A stretch of DNA of 64,000 bases, taken from assembly GCA_032164245.1 (NCBI GenBank), contig JAVMKO010000003.1, positions 4,970,651 to 5,034,650 of the forward strand, written 5' to 3'. The notes beneath the pieces are model-generated. The model was not told the origin of the DNA. It did not search any database and saw nothing but the letters and a program-made list of their open reading frames with translations. Source of the stretch: Sternotherus odoratus. Lineage: Eukaryota; Chordata; Testudines; Kinosternidae. This document shows, piece by piece, positions 22,561 to 34,700 of this stretch; position 1 is the first letter of the stretch, and each line of letters opens with the position of its first letter. The position numbers were made by a program, and so were the translations under genes.

Positions 22561-23000
22561 TCCAAAGACAATCCTAGACCTTGTTAAAGCAAATGGGTGA
22601 GCCACATACTCTTTCACACTCATCAGAAGGAGCACTCAAGCCCCTTTTGGAGGTAAAAGCAATTGCAGACCACAGGGCAGGCAGAATTAAAATGGACCCA
22701 GGTGTTTCCCTGTTCCAAATGCAGGGATTAGTTGCAGGCTGCGGGGCTGGGAGAGAAAAGCCAAAAGGAGGAATCGTAAGGCTGAGTGTGAAGGAAGCAG
22801 GGGGCCTGGGCCGCTTGCAAGAGTGGTAGATTCGGGGAAACTGTGTCAAGAACATTGCTGAGTCATAGCACTGATTTTTCCCCCTCATCCTGAAGGGAAC
22901 AATGCTGCAATGCCCTGAGTTTTGGCTAGCAGTTTAGACCAAAAGGGCAACCTTTACTTACCGGTAAGTGTTCAGAAAGCACTGTGTACACAATTCTATA
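22561..23000. other. Intergenic, nothing recognised (copy A)
   Basis: Overlapping short frames on both strands at about 22574-22888 have no coding features that I can support. B equivalent: 47561-48001. Confidence 0.4.
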
Positions 23001-23100
23001 TCAGGGAGATAGCCGTGTTAGTCTGGAATAGCAGAGGTAACAAAGTCCTGTGGCACCTTTATAGTTAGTCTTTAAGGTGCCACAGGACTTTGCTACCTCT
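23001..23100. mobile_element. PLE terminal fragment as a compact hairpin (copy A)
   Basis: GGTAACAAAGTCCTGTGGCA (23035-23054) is followed almost at once by its inverted partner GGTGCCACAGGACTTTG. B equivalent: about 48002-48101. Confidence 0.7.
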
Positions 23101-23730
23101 ACAATTCTATATAGTACTGTCATTTATTTCTTCTGAAGTCCCACTGGGTATGCAATTAAGTTTGCAAAAATAAATGTCCTTGAAATAGTTTGTGTTTCTG
23201 TAGAGTCTTTCACTCTTTGTATGTATTTAATGAGAGTGCATGTCTCTCCTCTACACCAAATGTTCATTTAAAAAAAGAATTACAATCAGCCTATTTAGAT
23301 CTCACATTTTACCCACTATTCAATTATTATAGTGGAATAAGTGTGATCTTGATTGTAAGGGGTCTGTTATCCCCTAGACGGGGTGTGTGTAACTTCTAGT
23401 AGAGATTGTTTTTTAAGCTCTCAGTTTGTCAGAATTTTTGTATGAATCCCCACTAGTCTATTACACCAATAAATAGTGATCTCCCAATAAATAGTGATAG
23501 AGACACTTCCTACTGAAATCTTCCTGAGCCGAAATAACTATGAAATAATTCAGGTAAGGTTTGAACAATATTAGAACTGGATCCCAAAATAAATTGAAGT
23601 ATAGTTGCTTGATATGTAAAAATCATGTGGTGCCCATAGCACTAAGGATGTGTTTCATCATAACTTTTTTCACAATACATCCAATTTTTGTGCCTGTGTT
23701 TCATATTTATTATATGTGAGGATCAGGAAT
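23101..23730. other. AT-rich intergenic DNA, nothing recognised (copy A)
   Basis: No convincing ORF or repeat family was seen. A short local repeat, CCAATAAATAGTGAT, occurs twice at about 23466-23498. B equivalent: about 48102-48730. Confidence 0.4.
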
Positions 23731-24073
23731 CCAAAGTGGGTCAGGACCCCATTTTAATGGGGTCACCAGGATTGGCATTAGACTTGCTGGGGCCTGGGGC
23801 CAAAGCTAAAGTCTGAGCCCTAGGCCAGAGCCGAAGCCTGAGGTCTTCAGCTCTGGATAGTGGGGCTCAAGTTACAGGCCCCCACCTAGGACTGAAGTCC
23901 TTGGGCTTCTGCTTTGATCCCCTGCCCCGGGTGGTGGGGCTTTGGCTTTGGCCCCCATGTGGGGTGGTGAGGCTCGGGACGGCTCAGACTTCAGTCCACC
24001 CCCTCCTGGGGTCATGAAGTAATTTTTCTTGTTAGAAGGGGTCGCGATGCAGTGACATTTGAGAACCCCTGGT
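23731..24073. mobile_element. hAT (Charlie-like) repeat end (copy A)
   Basis: The right end TTTGAGAACCCCTG is the reverse complement of the Charlie-type terminus CAGGGGTTCTCAAA. The body is GC-rich and non-coding, and the left end is truncated. B equivalent: about 48731-49074. Confidence 0.55.
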
Positions 24074-24080
24074 TTAGATA

Positions 24081-24163
24081 ATAATTAGATTTGCCATGAG
24101 TGCAGGGGACTGGACTAGATGACTTCTCGAAGTCCCTTTCAGTCCTTTGATTCTATGATTGTT
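24081..24163 (+). mobile_element. CR1 3' tail (copy A)
   Basis: GTGCAGGGGACTGGACTAGA ... TTGATTCTATGATTG, the classic CR1 3' terminus with its TTCTATGAT repeats. B equivalent: about 49082-49164. Confidence 0.8.
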
Positions 24164-24354
24164 TATATTCAGCACATGATGGAAAGGATGATCTTGTGGT
24201 TAAGGGACAGGACAGAAAGCTTCTCTACATGAGCATGTAGTTTGTGAGAAGCTGGGATTTGAATCAACCCTGCACTAGCCTCCTTCAGATGAACTATCCG
24301 GGTGCACCCTGCTGATGTGTATTAGCAGTTTGTTAATGCACTTTGAGGTACTTT

Positions 24355-25038
24355 GAGTCCATGTGAAGTTCTTCTTCTTGTGCTGCTGGTGGGATGGTGT
24401 CTGTGTATCAGTGTGCTGTTCCATATTGTCTTGAAAGTATTCCTTGAGTCGGAGACGGTGAAAGTAGGCTTCCAGATCACCGCAGAATTGTATCATGTTT
24501 GTGGGGGTGGTGGGGCAGAATGAGAGTCCTCGAGATAGGACAGACTCTTCTGCCGGGCTGAGTGTGTAGCTGGATAGATTGACGATATTGCTGGGTGAGT
24601 TAGGGGTACCACTGTTGTGGCCCCATGTGGTAGGTAGGAGTTTAGATAGTTTGCAGTCCTTTTTCTTTTGTAGAGAGGTGAAGTGTGTGATGTAGATCTC
24701 CTGTCTTATCTTAGTAAAGTCTGTTTGTGTGGAAGGTTGGTTGTTTATGAAGGTCTCCAGGTTGGAGAGCTCTTTTTTGATGTTTTCCTGTTTGTTGTAC
24801 AGGATGCTGATCAGATGGTTCCTCCGTTTCTTAGATAGCGTCTGGCATAATCTTTCACTGTGGTCTGTGCAGTATCTGGATAGCAATTGATTTTTCACCT
24901 TCAGTCCATTTGGTATGATGTCCATCCGTTTGCATTTGGAGAGAAAGATGATATCTGTCTGTACTTGTGCAAGTTTCTTCATGAGGTTGATGGATTTCCA
25001 CTCCATACGGCTAAATGCAGTGCCTTGCATGATGTCAA
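24355..25038 (-). mobile_element. PLE ORF fragment truncated by the duplication junction (copy B)
   Basis: Same PLE N-terminal ORF as in copy A, but the sequence that continues into the RT block is replaced at 24355 by unrelated unit-end sequence (24275-24354), which adds a fortuitous tail to the frame. The junction shares GAGTCCATGTG with copy A. Confidence 0.75.
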
Positions 25039-25556
25039 GAATCAGAGAGGTAGCCGTGTTAGTCTGGATTAGCAGAGGTAACAAAGTCCTGTGGCACCTT
25101 AAAGACTATCTATAAAGTTTTGAAGCATAAGCTTTCGTGGGCTAATACCCATTTGGTCGGATGCAAGCAGTGGAAGTGTCCAGGGGCAGGTATAGATAAG
25201 TAGGCAAGAACCAGGTAGGAGGTAACAAGGATCTTGAATGGCTTGCTAATTACAAAAACAGCTTCTCCTCTCTCCGAGTTCACACCTCCAATTCAGCTGC
25301 TAGAAGAATACCCCACCCTCCCTGATTTGAGTTAACAAGCTGGTTCAGCCTGATTGGACTAACCTTGTTACCTCCTACCTGGTTCTTGCCTACTTATCTA
25401 TACCTGCCCTTGGACACTTCCACTGCTTGCATCCGACCAAGTGGGTATCAACCCACGAAAGCTTATGCTTCAAAACTTTATAGTTAGTCTTTAAGGTGCC
25501 ACAGGACTTTGTTACCTCTGCTATTCCAGACTAGCACGGCTACCTCTCTGATTCTT
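25037..25556. repeat. PLE terminal inverted repeat (copy B)
   Basis: Arms 25037-25230 and 25363-25556, better matched than in A because the right arm is closer to consensus here (TTTATAGTTAGTCTTTAAGG). It lies downstream of the copy B SPATA31-like gene. Confidence 0.8.
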
Positions 25557-25702
25557 ATACATCAGTCTCTGTGTCCCAGGACAACATGCCATGGTTCTCA
25601 GCCACTTTGCCCATGCTTACCAGGCCTGCTGGATGCTAGGGAGATGGTGGAATTTGTGGGCTCCTTCTGTTAGTGGGCATGCTGCCAAGGTGAGATTCAG
25701 TA

Positions 25703-28700
25703 CTATGGAAACCAGACACCCTTGGCGGCCCTTGCCTTCCAAAAGGGTGGCTTTGTAAATTCAGTATCGAGAGTCCGTGACATTCGGGACTTCACTTTGT
25801 TTTGGAGCTTGGAGAAGGTTTGCTTGAGGCACATTAAGATCCGTTTGAGAACTGGAACTTTTTTCCTGGGAGGGGATGGTGTCCTAGCTCTGGAGGCCTT
25901 TGGTCGAGAACCGTCAGGACTTCTAGTTGCTTTCTCCCCAGCTTCCAACAGCCCTGTTGTACTTGTAGCAATGGACACCATCTTTGGTTGCTTGGTGGGA
26001 GCCTTTTTCCCCATTCCAGCCTGCGTCTTGCTCCTCTCTGCTGGAAGGAGCCACAGCACTGGCATCTTATTGTGGTTGGATGGTGCTGAGGAGTCTCCTG
26101 GCATCCATCGCTGTGGAATTCCATGGGATCTTCTGGGCACGTCAGTACCTGCAGAGCCATCTGGTCTCTTCTGTCGATGTTTACCGCTCTTCTTGCAGAC
26201 TCTGGTTGACGGCTGGTCCCTGGAGAGCTTTGAATTCGCAGTTCCATCAAGCCCATGTGGAGTCGTGATGTCTCGAAGACCAGGCTGCTGAGCAGATACT
26301 TGTGTCTCTTCTAGAGTTTTCTTAGCCTTCGTCTTTCCTGGATGTGTCTTGTGGCACTGCTGGCAGACTGAGACCTGGCCCGCCAAGGGGCGGGAGCTGC
26401 TCAACATATCCGTCAGGTGCTTGATCTGTTCCGCCTGCCCAGCAATGAGAGAGTCAACGACGGATCTTGTCAGCTGCCCAGAGCCTGATGCCTCTGGGGC
26501 AACCTGGTGGTGTTGGGTCCTGGGAAGATCTGCCCTGCTCTCACCTGCCTGTGCCTCTGACCTCAGGCGGGAGACTTCTCCCGAGATAACCTTCCTCTCC
26601 TTGTGCAGCTCCAACTTCTCTTCAGTTCCTTTGGTGCCGCTCACGCTGGTCAGGGGCTCTCTCAACTCGCTCCTATAAAGGTGAAGTGTCGCTGCGAGTA
26701 TCTTCTCTGTTATCGCAGGTCCTGGAGGTGGCGATGTCAGTGCGCAACGATCTGGGTTAGTCTGGTTTCCTGCCGCGTCATCACTCCTGTCCGTCTCCAT
26801 GGTGGTATCTTCCACTGGCATTGGAGGACGTGTGGAACGAGAGGAGCTTTGCCTCCCTTTCTGCGAGGCGCTGTGATGGTCTGGAGGTTTTTCCCCTCTG
26901 GATGCTGCTGCCCCAGGATGCTTCCAGGAGTAAGATCTATACGACTCTCTCACCATCATAGGAAACGCCTTCATTTGGGTCTCCAAGCATTTCTGAGCCA
27001 CGTGGTCCTGCAGCTTATCTACCACCGTGGGCACAAGCCTGGCCAGGATGACCCTCTGGACCTTTTTGGGCACAGATCCTGGGGGCCAGAGACATGGTTC
27101 CTGGATCTCCTGTGCATGCTGAGGGCTGGCATTGGATCTCAGGGGCTTTGGGACCTTTGCTGGAACTCCACATTTGGGCCGATCGGTGTTTAATTCCCAT
27201 TGCTGTTTGGTCTCCCGCTCACCCAGCAATGGCTCCCCTGGGGTTTGTGGAGCTGGAGGTAGAAGAACTGTGTGGGGTTTTTCAGGGGAGAGGGGTAAGT
27301 CCTGCTCATGTTGGAGTCTTTTTGTGTGCACGTGACAGTTCAGCTCCTCCCGGGCTTCATCGCTTAGGAAAGGGACCCTGCTCACGTTGAACTTCACCCT
27401 GCGGTCTCTGTCTGGTGGACGCAGAGCAGGAGCACTGGGGATCATCTTGGCCAACGACTCTGTGTATAAGTTAGGAGCCCCCAGTTGGCTCTGCAGAAGC
27501 TTCTGTCGGATGTTGAATTCTACGCCAGGGGATGACGTCTGGTCCAGACGCATGGTCTTCCCTTGCTGGTCTTGTCTGTTGTGGACAGGAGGCCCGGGGA
27601 GAGGCTGGGCTTGGATGGGACTAGTGGATCCTTCCCAGCCCGCAACAGGCACGATCTCCCTTGCGTGGCAGAGGGACCCTGACCAAGTCGTGGAGGCTTC
27701 TCTCGGGGAAAAGGAGCTGGGTCTCCAAAGGAAAGAGGTGCAGGATTCCAGAGAGAAATAGGAGAAGTTGCTCACCGCAAGTGTCATCATACTTGGCCTG
27801 TGGGAGAGAGCAGAAAGGGACAGATGGGACATGGCCCTGCTGAGAAAAGGTGGGACTTGGGCACAGCCTTCCCACTGTTGTGCAAAGGGGCATGCATGGC
27901 ACACCACTCTGACCCAAGGAAATCAACTGGATAACGGAGGACTGAGAGGGGGAGCTGGCACTCGTTTGATCGATAACAATAACCCCTTCGTCACACGCAC
28001 ATGTGCAGCACCTAGCGCAATGGGGCCGTGAGCATGATTGGGGAACCCGTGATATCTCAACAGAAAGATTAGCTAACAAAAATTGGTTGAGGTGAGGAAG
28101 ATGTGAGCGTGTGTGTGTAGCCCTTGCCAGAGGATGTTGTGAAGGCCAAGACTATAAACAGGGTTCAAAAAAGAACTAGATAAATTCATCAGTGGCTCTT
28201 AGCCAGGATGGGCAGGTATGGTGCCCTCAGTCTCTGTTTGTCTGAAGCTGGAAATGGACGACAGGGGATGGATCACTTGATGGTTACATGTTCTGTTCAT
28301 TCCCTCTGAAGCATTTGCCATTGGCCACTTTCAGAAGACAGGACACTAGGCTAGATGGATCTTTGGTCTGGCAACCTTAACCCCTTCCAGTCCTATGCAT
28401 GGTGGACACCCCATCACAGGGTGTCGTTTGATTGGTGTTTCTTTCACACATAGCAGGGAGCAAGGGAAGGTTCTAGACAGTTGCCTGCTGGGAGATACTG
28501 CCGCGCAGAAGGATTTGATCCTACTCACAACCCCCGCTTGTGTTTCTGCATTTGATTTCTGATAATCCCTCACCTCACTTTCCCCGGGATCTCACCTTGG
28601 AAGCTAAAGCCTCTTAGGGCTGGACTACACTATGGGGGCCAGAGGTCGACCTAAGATATGCAACTTCAGCTGTGAGAATAGTGTAGCTGAAGTCACAGTA

Positions 28701-31700
28701 TCATTGGTTGACTTACCTGGCCGTCCCCACGGCAGCGAGTCGACCACGGCCGATCCCCTGCCGACTCCACTTACTCCTCTTGCCGAGGTGGAGTACGGGA
28801 GTCGATTCTGGGATCGATTTATCGCGTCTAGATGAGACGCGATAAATCGATCCCCGATACATCAAGCGCTACCCGCCGATCCAGCAGGTAGTGTAGCCAG
28901 ACCCTTCGTGGCTTTTCCCCTGTTATTTTAGGATCTTGGAGTGTCTGGTTTTCCCTGCCCCCTTCTGCTCCACATTCACTATCCTCTCCCATCCAGCCCC
29001 CCGAATGCTCCCCATTCAGTTGCCTTACGTTATCGGAACTTCATTCACGTGTCTGCCCATGTACTCTCTCCTCCTCCTCTCAACGATGTTGAGCCTGTCA
29101 GCCAAGGTGAGATTCTCCAGGGGCACAGGGCAGCTGTGGAACAGAGAGAGCAGTTAGCTGAGTGCAGGCCCTGCCCTCAGGCCCTCTTTTACCCAGCGGT
29201 GCGGCACTGAGAGGCTCCCTGTCCCATTCTCCACTGAGGCAGCCTCATCCCCTGCAATGCCCAGGCCTTGGACGTTCTGGTTTTGGGTCAGCTGGGTTGT
29301 TGGGCGATCCCTGTCTAGTGTTGAGAAGGTGAGAATGTGTCCTGCTGGCAGCATGTGTGTCATGTCCCTTCCACAGAAGCTAGGCAATGTAAAGGAAAAT
29401 GGCCTACTACAGCTACTAATTAATGTGGCTACTTCTCCAGCTCGAATGGGTGCTTTATGCTGCAAGGCTGAAGGTCCAGGATTCAAATCCTACTGGGAAC
29501 CCATGCTGGGGGACTGGAGACGAGGGTGTGGGTGGATAAGGAGGATAGGGGGGGTCATTACACAAGGGCTGCCACCCCCCTTTTACCCTACCCACCATTC
29601 TAGAAAGGCCAGTCTTCCTCCCTGAACTCTCCCTCTCACCTCCCTGGTGTGCACAGGGCTGGCCCCATAAAGCATTTCCCCCCAGGATTGGGAGGGGAGG
29701 ATGGGCCAGTCCAGTGGACACAATCTACACCCTCCCACCCCCCAGTTAAATGAGCTGTGTGATGCTCAAGAAAGGGAATGACCCTCTGTATGATGCATGG
29801 GGGGTGGACTAGGGAGGGCAACTTCTGCTGGGTGGGAATGAATTGCATGATGCTAAGGAGAATAGTTGCTTGCCTGGTACATAGATCAGGGCAGGGGGGT
29901 ATTACTAAGCTACTGCCCCCGGGTGGGGATGAACTGCGATGACAAAGGAGGGGATTGACCCAATGCAGTGGAGGGGGGCATTGCTTACCTTGTCTCTCGG
30001 GATGCACAAGCCTCCTCCCACTCTTCCTCACAGTGCCGAAAAGCTGCCAGAAGTGAGACACAAAGGAGCCATTGAGCTGCTTGAGCACCCTCTGCTCCGT
30101 AGCACCCTAGAGCCCTGGGTTTCAGGGGCAGCCTGTGAACAGAGCCCCAGCCAGCGCCTCTGGGCATGATGGTGCCCTCGCAGGAGGAGTGGAGACAGCT
30201 GGGGGAATAGACCCTATTTCTTTGCTTTGCATGGGGCCCACCACAGCAGGAGGGGCAGGGACTGCTTACCTTTCGGTTCCCCCTTTTTGTCTCTGTGCCT
30301 CATCTTCCTCTTCCTCTTCCTCGGAGAAGCCTGCCACACACAGAGAAAGCAGCAGGGTTATAAGAGAACTCCTCAATACAACTGGGATAACAATAAGCCA
30401 GAGGTGATTGCCTTATGGGGCCAGAGGGAAATTTTTCCATATGGGAGACTATTGCACTCTGAGGCATCATGGGTAGGCATTGTGCTTTCCTGTGATGCAG
30501 ACAGTATAGGGCACACAGCACAACCCATAACAGGTGTCACTAGACTAATCCAGGGGTTGGAAAAACAGGGATTGCTGGTACCAGGACCTGCAGAGTTTAT
30601 AAACATTGCAAGATAGAGCCTGCAAGAGACGGCTGGCATGAGCTCTGACTAAGTCAGGAGAGAGTGTCAGATTTGCCAGGAATACCCCGGGGGCTTTTCA
30701 GAGCATTATGACTCCAGTCTCAAGCTGCTAGGCAAGGGATGTTTTTTCCCTACTTGGGGGAACTCCTAAAACCCCTGTGACTGAGGCAGAATCTCCCAGC
30801 CTGAAGCAAGAAGCGGCCCTGAGGTGATTATCTAACTCTACGAGTGCAGAGAAACTTTCACGGTATCGCCAGCCCAAGCATTCCAAAGCCATGAGCTGTG
30901 CCCCACCAAAATCATGAGTTTGGCTTCAAAATCATGGAGGGGTGGAAATCATGGGGGGGGGGAATTCATCTGGGGAATTCTTCAAAGTTCTCTTTTCTGC
31001 AGAGCTTCTAAAACTCTGCAGGTTTAAGGACTGCAAGGTATGCAACCAATCCCAGATAGCATGCACCGAATTCAGACCTTGGGAGAGAAATCCGACATCT
31101 GGACACCAGTATTTCCTATATACAGATTTAGGGAATGCATGATATTGGGGTTTATCTGCATGCGTTTGGGATGCTACTCCTGAGTGGTGAAGCCATGAAT
31201 GGGTTATGCAAATCCTCCCAAACAAGTGCTGATAAAAATCCCTGTATCATCCTTAAACGGCAGCTGTTTTACACCCACCTGCCAGTCCCAATGGGGCAGA
31301 TGAATTTCTGCCAACTTCAGGGTTCAAACACTTAGCTACATACCCACTGCAGGTCTTATTTCACCCTCTTAGGGCATTCACTCACAACAAAGTGTTCCTG
31401 GTTGACTGGGGACTGTTATGACAGTCCTAGGAGTCCCACGCACCCTGAGTTCAGAGAGCATCCCTCTGCTCAGCTCTGGGTCCTTTCTGTAGGACAAGTA
31501 TTCTTAACCCAGGCCCAAACTGAGTGTGCTTCTTCCTGGGAGAAAGGCCGTCTCCCATGGCTCAAAATCTTCCTTTTAAGGAGCTCCTTACCCAGGCCCA
31601 GCTGTCAGCTGGGACCACTCCTTTGAGGTGTGGAAGGTACTTTACCTGCAATTGAAAACACTTTAAGCTCCCCTGATGGGGGCAGTGGGGCACCCTGTCA

Positions 31701-34700
31701 TGAACTGAAATAGGAAGGTCCAAAATGATTTAAGGCCTGGAAAGACTCCTATATACAGAGAGCGATTGAAAAGACTGGGACTATGTCAAGAGGGAACATG
31801 CTAGAGGTATAAAATCATTCATAGCTTCATAGCATTTAAGGCTAGATGGGATCATTAGAGCAGCTAGTCTGACCTACTGTATAACACAGGCCAGAAAATT
31901 TCATCCTGTATTGAGTCCAATAACTCGTGACTGACTACATGAATGGCTTAGAGAAGACGCTCCGTATTCACCCAAGAGTTCCGCAGGAAGTCGGATATGA
32001 AGTTGCAGAATTACTAACTGTGGTAGTTAACCTATTACTTAAACCAGCCTCTCTGCCAGATGTCTGAAGGGTAGCTAATATAATGCTGATTATTTTAAAA
32101 GGCCCCAGAGGTGCCCTGGCAATTACAGGCTAGTGAGCTTAACTACAGTACATGGCAAATTGATTGAAACTATAGTAAAGAACAGAATGATCAGCTATAG
32201 CGAGGAACACAGTTTCTTGCGGAAGAGTCAACATGGCTTTTGAAAAGGGAAATCATGCCTCACCAATCTACTAGAATTCTTGGGGGGGAGGGTTGTGATG
32301 GGTTGGACCCCCATTCCGGGGCCACCTGATCTACTGGGGTGCCCCTGAGCATGCCCGTTCCATCAGTCTGGGCTCCCACATCCTGTCCTGCTTCACATAC
32401 ATACACAAGTAGGGATAGAATCACACGGAGTATACAATCTGCTCTGTGTGGGACGACTCAGCTCGGGGACTGCCCAGCACTCAGATGGAGTGTAAATCCA
32501 AAATTATATTGTCTTGCATTGTACAGAGATCTATACAGCTTCCTCCCGCAATGTGGAAGAAGATATGCACAGCTTTTTGCCTCCTCCCCCCACCCCAGTT
32601 ATGAATGGCAGAAACTGAGTTTTAGATTAAACCAACAGGTTTATGAACTACAAAGGGTAAATTTTAAGTGATTATTAAGGATAGCAAACAGATCAAAGGA
32701 GATTACAGAGCAAATAATACAAAACATGCAGCCTAAGCTTAAAATACTAAATTAAATGATTAATAGTAGCACATTCTCACCCTAAATGTTCTTTTGTGAA
32801 GGTGGCAAAGTTTCTGGAAGGTAAACTGCACTGCTTGCCATTCAAATATTCAAGTGTTCCTTTCACACTCTAGATCTTTTTCACCTTGGCTTTCTCACCT
32901 GCCCACTCCCCCCCCGCCCCCCGCCCCCCGGCTTAGTTCCTTTGTTTCTCCAGGTGTTTTCAGCAGTCTTCCTTTTTTGGGTAGGGAAGCAGTGGAGAAG
33001 AACCTAGCTTAACTCACTTCCCAACCTTAAATGAGATTTGGATATGACAGGAGTAGGGTGACCAGACAGCAAATGTGGGGGGTAATAGGAGCCTCTATGG
33101 GAAAAAGAACCAAAAATTGGGACTGTTCCTATAAAAATCGGGACATCTGGTCACCCTAGACAGGAATCCTTTGTCTCCCAGTTTGACCCCCACCCCCTCC
33201 TAGTGGAAAAATACCAGGAGTCCAAAATGATGTTCAGTACCAGGTGACATGATCACATGACCCTGCACTGTCAAAGCAGCATCCCAGGAAAGGTCTCAGG
33301 AAGGAGGAAGATTAGTATCTTCAAAGTCCTATTGTCTTTCCTAATGCCCCATCCGGGCTAATTGCCTACTGTCGGGTGGGCGTTCCCCTGATGCAAGCAC
33401 TTTTGTAATTGACACAGAGCCCATCTTCCTAACTTCAGATATAGAAATGATACATGCATACAAATAGGATAATCACATTCTGTAAATCATAGTCTTTCCA
33501 ATGATATCTCACCTGACCCATCTTAGTTGTGCCATATGCATATCGTAACAATATTTCCATGAAGAATATGGGGCGTAATGTCACAGAGGTGAACAAGCAT
33601 GTGGACAAGGGTGATCCAGTGGATATAGTGTACCTGAACTTTCAGAAAGCCTTTAAGAAGATCCTTCATCAAAGGTTTTTAAGCAAAGTAAGTTGTCATG
33701 GGATAAGAGAGAAGGTCTCCTCATGGACCAGTAACTGGTTAAAAGACAGGAAACAAAGGGTAGAAATAAATGGTGAGTTTATGAAGAGAGATAAATAGCA
33801 AGATCCCCCCAAGGATCTGTACTGGGACCAGTGTTGTTCAACATAGTCAGAAATGATCCAGAAAAGGGGGGAAACAGTGAACTGGCCAGTTTTGCCAATG
33901 ATACAAAACTACTCAAGATAGTTAACTCCACAGCTGAATATGCCCTCCTTGTTCCTTGATGTAGAACTCTGTGCCAGGCTGTATGAAAATGCATTTTGCT
34001 TGAATGGGCCCCATTTGCCAAACAGTTCTCCAGAACTCTTTCTATGACTGCCTTGTCCTCTTCATTATTTACCATTCTGCCAATCTATGTGTCATCAGGA
34101 CCTTTTTTATCAGCAGCAATTTTATATTTATTTCCAAGTCATTGGTAAAAATACTGAATACTATCAGACCAAGTACTGATCCCTGCAGAACCCCAGTAGA
34201 AACACCTGCATTCAATGAGCCCTCTGACAATTACTTTTGGAGATCTGCAAGTTAGCCTGTTCTCAGTTCATTTAACCTGTGCTCCACTGGTACTGCCTCA
34301 TGCTAATTTTTAATCCAGATGTCATGTGGTACTTGAATGCATAAACAGGGGAATCTCAAGTTGGAGCAGAGAGGTTATTTGACCTCTGTATTTGGCACTG
34401 GTGCAACCACTGCTGGAATATTGTGTCCAGTTCTGGTGTCTAACGTTCAAGAAGGATGTTGATAAATTGCAGAGGGTTCAGAGAAGAGCCATAAGAATGA
34501 TTAAAGGATTAGAAAACCTGCTTTGTAGTGATAGATTCTAGGAGCTCAGTCTATGTAGCTTAAAGAGGCTAAGAGGTGGTTTGATGAAAACTCCATAAAT
34601 ATCTACATGGGGAACAAATAATTACAAATGAGCTCTTCAATCTAGTAGCGACAGGTCTAACATGGTCCAGTGGCTAGAAGGAGAAGCTAGACAAATTCAG

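Larger units (their letters stand above)
1383..24354. repeat. Tandem segmental duplication, copy A
   Basis: First of three direct copies of a 23-25 kb unit. Sequence from 1383 onward reappears at 24355 (shift 22,972) and at 49356. Left of 1383 the sequence is unlike the left flank of the other copies, so 1383 is taken as the left edge of the array. Relative to copy B this copy lacks 1,471 bp after 7523 and 610 bp after about 19369, and carries about 125 bp (around 21100-21225) that B lacks. It holds one complete SPATA31-like gene at its left end and repeat-rich intergenic DNA to the right. Confidence 0.95.

Noticed and set aside
24275..25084. 269-codon frame ending ...SRVHPDSSSEGG
   Set aside because: A chimera of PLE sequence and unit-end DNA created by the duplication junction; the C-terminal tail is fortuitous.
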